Below, in pieces: positions 57,298-64,000 of a stretch of DNA of 64,000 nt. Origin of the DNA: CAIKMD01 sp963729935 (GTDB lineage Bacteria; Pseudomonadota; Alphaproteobacteria; ATCC43930; CGMCC-115725); contig CAVSPW010000002.1 in NCBI GenBank assembly GCA_963729935.1, forward strand, positions 372,001-436,000. Direction: 5' to 3'. The notes under the pieces are model-generated. The model was not told where the DNA came from. It ran no database searches and was given only the letters and a program-made list of their open reading frames with translations. Position 1 is the first letter of the stretch. The number at the start of each line of letters is the position of its first letter. A program made the position numbers and the translations under genes.

Positions 57298-58329
57298 CTA
57301 GATCAAATCTCCTGCTTTGGATTTCGCCCGTTTCCGTCCATTCGATGGAGCGGCGTCGTCGGCGAAATTCGTCTTGTGGCCCCAGGTGGTCGCGTAGTCG
57401 CGCTGCGCCGATTTGGGCAGGTAGCGTTTCTCGACCTCCAATATCTTATCATATCCCAAGAGCTTTTTGACGTTTGGTTGGCCGAAGGGGCTTGCCTTGA
57501 CCCGCCGGTTCCAATCGAGCAGCGCGGGCGCGCCGCGGGCGTGCAAATCGTTAAGCAATTCCCACGAGGCCTGGAGGCCCGAGGTCGCCGCGATCGTGGG
57601 ATAAAGCACGATCCGCAGACCGAGCCGCTCATACTCGTCCCAGCCGGGCGGCGCTTCGTCGCCGCCCCAGATCGCGAGCACGGGGCCCGGGATCGCCTTG
57701 CAGGCCCGCCTTACCTGTTCGCGCGACTGCACGGAGTTGAGCCAGACCAGATCGGCGCCGCCCTCTTTCACGTAAGCCTTGCAACGCCTGAGCGTGTCCT
57801 CGAAGCTGCTGCCTTCGGCGCCGATTCCGTCGCAGCGCGCGCAGATGACGAAATCCGGGTCGAGAGCGTCGCGCGCCGCGACCGCCGCCTTGATCTTGCC
57901 CACCGCCTCGTCGAGCGGGATGAGGCGCCGCCCCGCCGCCGTGCCCGATTTCTTCGGCGCCTCTTGATCCTCGATCTGCAGCGCGGCGACCCCCGAGCGG
58001 ATGATCTCCTGGACCGTGAAATAGACGTTCACCGCGTTCCCATAGCCCGTATCGGCATCGACCAGGATCGGGATGTCGCAATGCGCCGCCATGTGCCGCG
58101 CGTGATCGACGAGATCGCGCAGGCCGATGATGCCGTTATCGGGCACGCCATAGAGGAAATGCGCGAGCTGCGAGCCCGGCAGGAAGAAACAGTCGAAACC
58201 GGCTTCCTGGGCGAGGCGCGCATAGAGCGGGCTGAACCCGCCCGGCATCACGGTGAGCTTCTTGCGCCGCAACAACGCCCGGAACTTGCGGCGTGCTTGT
58301 CCGACTTTGTCGTCGCCGTTCTTCGCCAT
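57298..58329 (-). CDS. Isocitrate-lyase/PEP-mutase superfamily protein
   Basis: 343 residues from MAKNGDDKVGQARRKFRALL at 58329. TIM-barrel PEP-mutase/ICL fold: LPGSQLAHFLYGVPDNG, D91-D93 in ILVDADTGYGNAVNV (Mg2+), LQIEDQEAPKKSGTAAGRRL (loop over active site), VICARCDGIGAEG, and ADLVWLNSVQSREQ. The catalytic KKCGH loop of (methyl)isocitrate lyases reads KKSGT (127-130, Ser128), so a lyase needing that Cys is unlikely; oxaloacetate/2-oxoacid decarboxylase or hydrolase activity is more plausible. It would act on a C4-C6 oxoacid from ring cleavage. Upstream gap is shared with the divergent RraA-type gene. Confidence 0.85.
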   Translation of the reverse strand: MAKNGDDKVGQARRKFRALLRRKKLTVMPGGFSPLYARLAQEAGFDCFFLPGSQLAHFLYGVPDNGIIGLRDLVDHARHMAAHCDIPILVDADTGYGNAVNVYFTVQEIIRSGVAALQIEDQEAPKKSGTAAGRRLIPLDEAVGKIKAAVAARDALDPDFVICARCDGIGAEGSSFEDTLRRCKAYVKEGGADLVWLNSVQSREQVRRACKAIPGPVLAIWGGDEAPPGWDEYERLGLRIVLYPTIAATSGLQASWELLNDLHARGAPALLDWNRRVKASPFGQPNVKKLLGYDKILEVEKRYLPKSAQRDYATTWGHKTNFADDAAPSNGRKRAKSKAGDLI

Positions 58330-58416
58330 CGATTCCCCCCAAAAGATCGACACCGCACGTAACGCGAAGTTTAATGAGCCTAGCACGTTCAGTGCAAACG
58401 GAAGGGGATGGAAAGA

Positions 58417-59070
58417 ATGACCGAAGAGATCCTGGAAAAGCTGCGCCGGCTCGATGCTTGCGCGGTCTCCGACGCGCTCGATCGGCTCGGGATCGACGGC
58501 GCGGTCTCGGGCCTTGCGCCCCGCTCGGTTGCAAGGCGCATCGCCGGCCGGGTGCGAACCGTGGGCCTCGGCGCGGCCGCGGCTTCGCCATCGCCCCGGC
58601 ACCTGTGCACCGCCGCGATCGAGACGGCACGGGCCGGCGATATCATCGTCATCGAGCAGCGTACCGGGATCGAGGCGGCGGGCTGGGGCGGGATTCTCTC
58701 GATCGGCGCCGTCGCCAAGGGGATCGCTGGCGTGATCGTCGACGGACCCGCGCGCGACATCGACGAGGCGGTGGAATTGGACTTCCCGGTTTATGCGCGC
58801 TCGACGACGACGAGGACCGCGCGCGGCCGCATCGCCGAGATATCGACCGGCGCGCCGGTCACGATCGGCACGGTCACGGTCGCCGAGGACGACTATGTCC
58901 TCGCCGATCGCAGCGGCATCGTCTTCATCAAGGCCGGCGATATCGAACGCGTCATCGAGGCCGCCGCCCGGATCGCTGCGCGCGAAGCCGCGATGGCCAA
59001 GGCAGCGCGGGCGGGCGAACCCATGGCGAAGGTCATGGGCGCCGATTACGAAGCGATGCTGAAGCGCTGA
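58417..59070 (+). CDS. RraA-like HMG/CHA aldolase family protein
   Basis: 217 residues from MTEEILEKLRRLDACAVSDA; the ATG at 58417 is chosen because AAGGGG lies 9 bases upstream, whereas the ATG at 58408 is directly against it. Signature of class II pyruvate aldolases of the RraA fold: AGWGGILSIGAVAKGIAGVIV (G-G-L-S region), then VDGPARDIDEAVE with the essential R-D pair (G-X20-R-D). They cleave 4-carboxy-4-hydroxy-2-oxoadipate or hydroxymethylglutarate to pyruvate and oxaloacetate. This is the last enzyme of the gallate/protocatechuate 4,5-cleavage path, which fits the neighbours. Confidence 0.88.
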   Translation: MTEEILEKLRRLDACAVSDALDRLGIDGAVSGLAPRSVARRIAGRVRTVGLGAAAASPSPRHLCTAAIETARAGDIIVIEQRTGIEAAGWGGILSIGAVAKGIAGVIVDGPARDIDEAVELDFPVYARSTTTRTARGRIAEISTGAPVTIGTVTVAEDDYVLADRSGIVFIKAGDIERVIEAAARIAAREAAMAKAARAGEPMAKVMGADYEAMLKR

Positions 59071-59073
59071 GCC

Positions 59074-59940
59074 TCAAGCCTTCTTCACCCGCGGAAAGCC
59101 GCAAAGCTCGGCCGGATTGTCGACGAAGATGCGGTTGCGGGTGGCCTCGTCGGGAACCCATTGGAGCATGATGTCGACGAGATCGCCGTCATTCGGCATC
59201 GGTTTGAAATATTGTGGATGCGGCCAATCCGTGCACCACAACAGGCGATTGGGCGCATGCGCGACGAGCCTGTGGATGATCGGATCCGTATCCGCGAAAG
59301 GAAAAGCCTCTTGCGACGAGAAACGCGGGTTGATCTTGATCCAGCATCGACCGGTATCGAGGCATTGCAGCAGGAATTTGAATTCCGGACTGTCGGTGCC
59401 TCTCTCGGTCTTGACGTAGCCGACATGCTCCAAGACGAAGCGGCCGGGCGAGGCCAGGATCTGCTTGTTCCAGCTGTCGTCGTGAATGAGGTAATGCGCC
59501 GACCAGCCGTAATCGTGCACGCGATGCACCATCCGTTCGTCGAGCACGGGGCCGAAGCGCCAGGCGAAACGCGCGCCGATGACGCCAGCTTCGGTGAGGA
59601 TCTCGAATTCGCGATCGGTGGTCTCGCTCCAGGGTGCGATGACGGCGCGAAGCCGGTCGGGAAAGCGCGACAAGCCGTGCAGCGCGATCTCGTAATTATT
59701 CTTGTACATCATCGACTGCACCAGCAGGCCGCGGCTTAGGCCCAGCGCCTCCTGCATCGCGAGCCAATCCTCGATCGTCGCGTCGTCGAAATCGAGATGG
59801 TTGAAGACATGGCCCGGCACGAGCGGGAATTGCGATTGCGGCCCGATGAAATGGAAATGCGTGTCGCAGGAACCGGGCGGAAGCTTGATCTTGGGCTTTT
59901 TGTAATGGCGATCGAATGGCGGCGATTTCTTGCGTTCCAT
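59074..59940 (-). CDS. Amidohydrolase, 2-pyrone-4,6-dicarboxylate lactonase (LigI)-like
   Basis: 288 residues from MERKKSPPFDRHYKKP at 59940; GGGAGGA lies upstream. Metal-binding HxH motif in GSCDTHFHFIGP (about 26-31), H in HYLIHDDSWNK, H in VLEHVGYVKTERG, and Asp in LLWCTDWPHPQYF, all as expected for LigI-type PDC hydrolases, including the GVIGARFAWRFGPV region. PDC lactonase opens 2-pyrone-4,6-dicarboxylate to 4-oxalomesaconate in the 4,5-cleavage path. Its end is 3 bases from the end of the convergent aldolase gene. Confidence 0.85.
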   Translation of the reverse strand: MERKKSPPFDRHYKKPKIKLPPGSCDTHFHFIGPQSQFPLVPGHVFNHLDFDDATIEDWLAMQEALGLSRGLLVQSMMYKNNYEIALHGLSRFPDRLRAVIAPWSETTDREFEILTEAGVIGARFAWRFGPVLDERMVHRVHDYGWSAHYLIHDDSWNKQILASPGRFVLEHVGYVKTERGTDSPEFKFLLQCLDTGRCWIKINPRFSSQEAFPFADTDPIIHRLVAHAPNRLLWCTDWPHPQYFKPMPNDGDLVDIMLQWVPDEATRNRIFVDNPAELCGFPRVKKA

Positions 59941-60118
59941 GAGCAATCCTCCCTCGCTTTGGCGCCAATTTAGCATCCGAGATCAAGCGCGTCATTGCGG
60001 GCTCCCGCAGCGAACATAGCAATCCAGCCGGCCGCTTCGCGGTCTCGCGACGACAGAAGCCGTTTGCCGGGCTCGGGCCCCGGCGGTAGATTTGCCTCAA
60101 TCAGCGGGAGGATAAAGA

Positions 60119-62446
60119 ATGGCCGTCCAGAAAATCGGCGAGCACGTGCCGCGCGAGGAGGATTTTCGGCTCTTGAGAGGCAAGGGCCGCTACGTCGCGG
60201 ACGTGATGCTTCCCGGCGAAGCGCAGGCCCATGTCCTGCGCTCGGCGCACGCGCATGCGCGGATCGTTTCGATCGATACGGCGCGCGCCAAGGCCAGCCC
60301 TGGCGTGATCGGCGTCTTCACCGCCGCCGATCTTTCGAAGCGCGGCCTCGGCAATCTTCGCCCCTTCGCGCCGCGCAAGCGCAGCAACGGCGCACCGGCC
60401 TTCGTCAGCCCGCAGCCGCTCCTGGTGAAGGATCGCGTGCGCTATGTCGGCGATCCGGTGGCCTTCGTCGTCGCCGATACATTGAACCAGGCAAAGGACG
60501 CGGCCGAGCTGATCGAGATTCGCTACGAGCCTTTGCCCGCCGTGATCGGCGCCGAGGAAGCGCTCGCACCGGGTGCGCCGGCAGTACATGACGACAATCC
60601 CGGCAACGAGGCCTTCTTCCACGAGCAGGGCGACAAGGCCGCGGTCGACGCGGCCTTCGCCAAGGCCGCGCATATCGTGCGCCACAAGACGGTCATCAAC
60701 CGCGTCACCGCCAACACGATGGAGCCGCGCGGTTGCCTCGCGCAATACGATCCCGTCGACGGGCGCTACACCATCCGCTGCACCGTGCAATCGGCGCATG
60801 GGCCCAAGGCGATCCTGGCCGACCAGATCTTCAAGCTGCCGCACACAAGGTTCCGGGTCATTTGCGACAATATGGGCGGCGGTTTCGGCATGAAGGGCGG
60901 ATGCTACCCCGAATACGCGCTGTCGCTGTTCGCGGCCGAGATCACCGGGCGCCCGGTGCGCTGGATCGCCGAGCGCAGCGAGGGCATTCTCGCCGATGAT
61001 CAGAGCCGCGGCAGCATCGTCGACACCGAGCTGGCGCTCGACAAGGACGGGAAGTTTCTCGCCTTGCGCATGCGCAACGCGGCCTCGATCGGCGCCTATC
61101 ATTCCTCCGACCGGCCGGCCATTCCGTTGACCGTCGCGCTCAACTGCCTCATCAACACCTATCACATGCCGGCGGTGCATGCGCAGGTGAAGGCCGTTCT
61201 GACCAACACCATGACGATCGCGCCCTATCGCGGCGGCGGCCGGCCCGAACCGATCTACGTCACCGAGACCATCATCGACAAGGCGGCGCATGTGCTCGGC
61301 CTGACGCCGGCCGAACTACGCCGGCGCAACACCGTGCCGGCGAGCGCCATGCCCTATACGACGGCGCTGAAAGCGACCTATGATTCGGGCGACTTCCTCA
61401 AGAATCTCGATGATTGCTTGAAGCTCGCCGATCAGTCCGGCTTCGAGCGGCGGCGCGAGGAGGCGAAGAAGCGCGGCAAGATTCTGGGCTTGGGCGTCGC
61501 AACGGCGGTCGCCGCGACCGGCGGGCGCGATTTCGAATATGCCGAGGTGCGTTTCGACCCGTCGGGAGCGGTCACCCTCATCACCGGCAGCATGGATCAC
61601 GGCCAGGGCCACGGCACGGTCTTCAAGCAGGTCTTGTCCGAGAAGCTCGGCATCGACGCCGACCTCATCCGCTACGAATACGGCGACACCGATCTCGTGC
61701 CGATCGGCATCGGCACCTTCGGCTCGCGCTCGGCCATCCTGGCCGGCGGCGCGATCACGGTCGCGGCCGACAAGATCATCGAGAAAGGCAAGAAGGTCGC
61801 GGCTCATATGCTGGAAGCCGCCGTGAGCGACATCGCCTTCGAGAACGGCAAGTTCACCATCGCCGGCACCGACCGCTCGGTCGGCATCGATCAAGTGGCC
61901 AAACATTCCTTCGAATGGGGACATTTGCCCAACGACATCGAGCTGGGCTTCACCGAGAGCGCCAACTACGGACCGCCCAATGCCGCGACCTTCCCCTCGG
62001 GCGCGCATATCTGCGAGGTCGAGATCGACGCGGAGACCGGCAAGGTGGACCTCACGCGCTATGCCGCGGTCGACGATGTCGGCCGCGTGCTCAACCCGCT
62101 GGTCTGCGAAGGCCAGATCCAAGGCGGCATCGTCCAGGGCATCGGCCAGGCGCTGATGGAGGAGATCGTCTACGACCCGCAAAGCGGCCAGCTCTTGACC
62201 GGCTCGTTCCAGGATTATTGCATGCCGCGCGCCGACGATTTCTGCGATTTCACGCTCGGCAGCAATGTCTCGCCGAGCCCACGCAATCCCTTGGGCGTCA
62301 AGGGTGTCGGCGAGGCCGGCACGATCGGCGCCTTGCCCGCGGTGATGAATGCGGTCAACGACGCGCTCCACCGCATCGGCGCGCCCTATATCGAGATCCC
62401 CGCGACCTCGGAAAAGGTGTGGCGGGCACTCAAAGCGGCGCGATAG
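60119..62446 (+). CDS. Xanthine dehydrogenase/CO-dehydrogenase-type molybdopterin-binding large subunit
   Basis: 775 residues. Large-subunit motifs: IGEHVPREEDFRLLRGKGRY at the N-terminus, AAELIEIRYEPLPAVIGAEEA, MGGGFGMKGGCYPEYALS (Moco-binding Gly-Phe-Gly), TIAPYRGGGRPEPIYVTETI (form II-like active-site loop, not the AYxCSFR of true CO dehydrogenase), GSMDHGQGHGTVFKQVL and GVGEAGTIGALPAVMNAVND with the catalytic Glu. It hydroxylates an aldehyde, N-heterocycle or similar substrate. FeS and FAD subunit genes are not adjacent, so partners must be encoded elsewhere. A sterol-desaturase-like gene follows after 23 bases. Confidence 0.92.
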   Translation: MAVQKIGEHVPREEDFRLLRGKGRYVADVMLPGEAQAHVLRSAHAHARIVSIDTARAKASPGVIGVFTAADLSKRGLGNLRPFAPRKRSNGAPAFVSPQPLLVKDRVRYVGDPVAFVVADTLNQAKDAAELIEIRYEPLPAVIGAEEALAPGAPAVHDDNPGNEAFFHEQGDKAAVDAAFAKAAHIVRHKTVINRVTANTMEPRGCLAQYDPVDGRYTIRCTVQSAHGPKAILADQIFKLPHTRFRVICDNMGGGFGMKGGCYPEYALSLFAAEITGRPVRWIAERSEGILADDQSRGSIVDTELALDKDGKFLALRMRNAASIGAYHSSDRPAIPLTVALNCLINTYHMPAVHAQVKAVLTNTMTIAPYRGGGRPEPIYVTETIIDKAAHVLGLTPAELRRRNTVPASAMPYTTALKATYDSGDFLKNLDDCLKLADQSGFERRREEAKKRGKILGLGVATAVAATGGRDFEYAEVRFDPSGAVTLITGSMDHGQGHGTVFKQVLSEKLGIDADLIRYEYGDTDLVPIGIGTFGSRSAILAGGAITVAADKIIEKGKKVAAHMLEAAVSDIAFENGKFTIAGTDRSVGIDQVAKHSFEWGHLPNDIELGFTESANYGPPNAATFPSGAHICEVEIDAETGKVDLTRYAAVDDVGRVLNPLVCEGQIQGGIVQGIGQALMEEIVYDPQSGQLLTGSFQDYCMPRADDFCDFTLGSNVSPSPRNPLGVKGVGEAGTIGALPAVMNAVNDALHRIGAPYIEIPATSEKVWRALKAAR

Positions 62447-62469
62447 GACATAGCCATCCGAATCGACCG

Positions 62470-63231
62470 ATGGACACATCGCCGACACTTGACGCGGTCA
62501 GCCTTCCAACGGCTTCGATCGTTGCCGCGACCACGATTTTCTTGATCCTCGAGCGCGTGTTTCCAGGCCGAAAACTGCCGCATTCAAATGGCTGGTACAC
62601 GCGCGCCATTCTTGTGAATCTGAGCCAGTTGGCGATTACGCTTCTAACGGCGAGACTTTGGATCAGAATTTTCGGCGACGTGTCGTCGTTTCGGCTTTCC
62701 TTTTGGCATTCGCCATTTCTTGAGGGCGTCGTCGGCTGGTTCGTCGGTACCTTTTTCTTTTATTGGTGGCACCGACTAAGACACGTCAGAAAGTGGTGGC
62801 TGATCTTCCACCAAATTCATCATTCACCGTCTCGGATCGAGTTGCTCACGTCGTTTTACAAACATCCGGTCGAGATTTTGTCTGATGCCTTGCTAAGCGC
62901 TATCGTTCTATACCCCTTGCTTGGTTGCTCATTGGTAGGGGCGTTTTGGTACAATTTCTTCGCTGGGACTGGCGAATATTTCTATCACGCCAATCTGCGA
63001 ACGCCACGCTGGCTTCGCTATTTCATCCAAACACCAGAACTGCACTCGATACACCATCAGTTCGATGTCCATCGGTATAATTTCGGCGACATACCGTTGT
63101 GGGATCGGATGTTCGGTACTTACAAGGACGCAACCGATTTTGTGAAGCGTTGCGGATTTCCACGCGGGGCAGAGGAAAAATTGATTCCGATGCTTGCCTT
63201 CAAAGACGTCTATCTCGAGGAAATCGAATAA
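62470..63231 (+). CDS. Fatty acid hydroxylase/sterol desaturase family protein
   Basis: 253 residues from MDTSPTLDAVSLPTASIVAA. Membrane di-iron motifs: WWHRLRHVRKWW (HxxxH), FHQIHHSPSRIELL (HxxHH) and LHSIHHQFDVHRYN (HxxHH). Hydrophobic segments are near 13-25, 47-62, 85-100 (VVGWFVGTFFFYWWH) and 140-165. It would hydroxylate or desaturate a lipid or carotenoid-like chain in the inner membrane. Base composition is visibly lower in GC (about half, with T-rich runs) than the genes on both sides, which suggests recent transfer. It sits between two xanthine-dehydrogenase-type genes. Confidence 0.9.
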   Translation: MDTSPTLDAVSLPTASIVAATTIFLILERVFPGRKLPHSNGWYTRAILVNLSQLAITLLTARLWIRIFGDVSSFRLSFWHSPFLEGVVGWFVGTFFFYWWHRLRHVRKWWLIFHQIHHSPSRIELLTSFYKHPVEILSDALLSAIVLYPLLGCSLVGAFWYNFFAGTGEYFYHANLRTPRWLRYFIQTPELHSIHHQFDVHRYNFGDIPLWDRMFGTYKDATDFVKRCGFPRGAEEKLIPMLAFKDVYLEEIE

Positions 63232-63282
63232 ATTATCCTGCCGGCGGTCAGCGCGCGCTTAAGCTTAAATAGAGAGGCGCCG

Positions 63283-64000
63283 CTACCGCCTCGCCCTCGC
63301 CTCTTGAATGGCGCGCCAGACGCGCTCGGGCGTTGCCGGCATCTCGACATGGCGCACGCCCAATTCCGAGAGCGCGTCGACCACCGCGTTAATGGTGGCG
63401 GCCAAGGCCGGTGTCGTTCCGCCTTCGCCGCCCGGGCGTATCCCATAGCGATGGCTGGTCGCCGGCACCTCGATCAATTCGCAATTGAACGAGGGCAGCA
63501 CATCGGCGCGCGGCACCGCATAGTCCATGAACGAGCCGGCGAGATTTTGTCCGCTCTGGCGATCGTAGTAGCACAGCTCCAACAGCGCCTGGCCGATGCC
63601 CTGCGCCGCCGCGCCATGCGTTTGCCCGTGCAGGATCAGCGGATTGATCGCGAGCCCCACATCGTCCACGCCGCTCCAGCCGGCGATTTCCACGACCCCG
63701 GTATCGGGATCGATCTCGACCTCGCAGATATGCGTGCCCGAGGGCCAGGCGCCGACCGTCACCGTCTGATCGGCAACGGCATCGAGCTTACCGCGCAGCT
63801 CCTCGGGCAGATCCTGGCGCGTCGCGGCAGCCTTCGCCGCATCGAAGATGCCGAGGCGGCGATCCGTGCCGCGGATCGTGAATTGCCCGTTCGCGAATTC
63901 GATATCGGCGGCGTCGGCTTCAAGCACCTCGCCGGCGATCTTCTTGCCTTTTTCGATGATGTCGTCCGAGGCCTTGCCGATGACGAGGCTCGCCAACCTC
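63283..64000 (-). CDS. Xanthine-dehydrogenase-type molybdopterin subunit, C-terminal part (cut by window end)
   Basis: The frame is open at the window edge, so only the last about 239 residues are seen. ADQTVTVGAWPSGTHICEVE, VEIAGWSGVDDVGLAINPLI, LHGQTHGAAAQGIGQALLEL, SFMDYAVPRADVLP and RPGGEGGTTPALAATINAVVDAL (with the catalytic Glu) are those of the Moco large subunit C-terminus. It is convergent with the first copy and the hydroxylase gene. The two copies are only moderately similar in the shared part, so they are paralogues with different substrates, not a recent duplication. Confidence 0.9.
   Translation of the reverse strand, partial: RLASLVIGKASDDIIEKGKKIAGEVLEADAADIEFANGQFTIRGTDRRLGIFDAAKAAATRQDLPEELRGKLDAVADQTVTVGAWPSGTHICEVEIDPDTGVVEIAGWSGVDDVGLAINPLILHGQTHGAAAQGIGQALLELCYYDRQSGQNLAGSFMDYAVPRADVLPSFNCELIEVPATSHRYGIRPGGEGGTTPALAATINAVVDALSELGVRHVEMPATPERVWRAIQEARARR

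Noticed and set aside
1..64000. Prophage, CRISPR array, transposon or integron
   Set aside because: No integrase, transposase, repeat-spacer pattern or phage structural gene was seen on either strand.

Overview
The window is a 64 kb, GC-rich, densely coded piece of an alphaproteobacterial chromosome. Evidence for the class is the set of alphaproteobacterial families (GapR/DUF2312, DUF1244, DUF4169, CpdR) and a tRNA-Val(GAC)-cpdR-hutG block. The order cannot be fixed from sequence alone; a soil or rhizosphere Rhodospirillales/Hyphomicrobiales-type heterotroph fits the many catabolic genes. No prophage, CRISPR array, insertion sequence or rRNA was seen.

Layout. 1-5.5 kb is core: the end of fumC, two small conserved proteins, macro-domain, GapR, DUF1244, an N-formylglutamate amidohydrolase homologue, then glycerate kinase and pyruvate kinase. 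5.6-10.7 kb holds a DMT exporter, a secreted DUF1501/DUF1800 pair, and a glycosyltransferase translationally coupled to a VTT-type membrane protein. 10.7-17.3 kb holds glycolate oxidase glcDEF, a type B L36, a methyltransferase and an aminotransferase; glycolate oxidase and glycerate kinase could belong to one two-carbon salvage route. 17.8-23.5 kb holds a duplicated VOC protein, an AT-rich intergenic region with palindromes, a chemoreceptor, tRNA-Val, cpdR, hutG and a GNAT acetyltransferase.

23.8-39.6 kb is a catabolic island: CoA-transferase, 2-hydroxyacid dehydrogenase, two ABC substrate-binding proteins without transporters, SDR, PhzS-like monooxygenase, fumarate-reductase-like flavoprotein, two M24-fold proteins lacking the metal ligands, hydantoinase A/B, and an MmgE/PrpD protein. 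39.6-41.2 kb is a WYL regulator-VOC-EVE operon with a repeat operator. 41.2-45.7 kb is amino-acid catabolism: ALDH7, an Lrp regulator, ornithine aminotransferase and an arginine-dihydrolase-like enzyme that would convert arginine to glutamate semialdehyde.

45.7-51.3 kb holds CapA, a cyclase-family hydrolase, and a biuret-hydrolase-like enzyme with an NCS2-type permease behind one or two sigma-54 promoter matches, which suggests nitrogen control. 51.3-60 kb looks like an aromatic-acid degradation cluster: GntR regulator, acyl-CoA-dehydrogenase-like monooxygenase, resorcylate-decarboxylase-like amidohydrolase, VOC dioxygenase, UbiD, LigB-type dioxygenase, PEP-mutase-fold lyase, RraA/CHA-aldolase and a LigI-like lactonase. 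60-64 kb holds two xanthine-dehydrogenase-type molybdenum subunits (the second cut by the window end) flanking a visibly lower-GC fatty acid hydroxylase gene.
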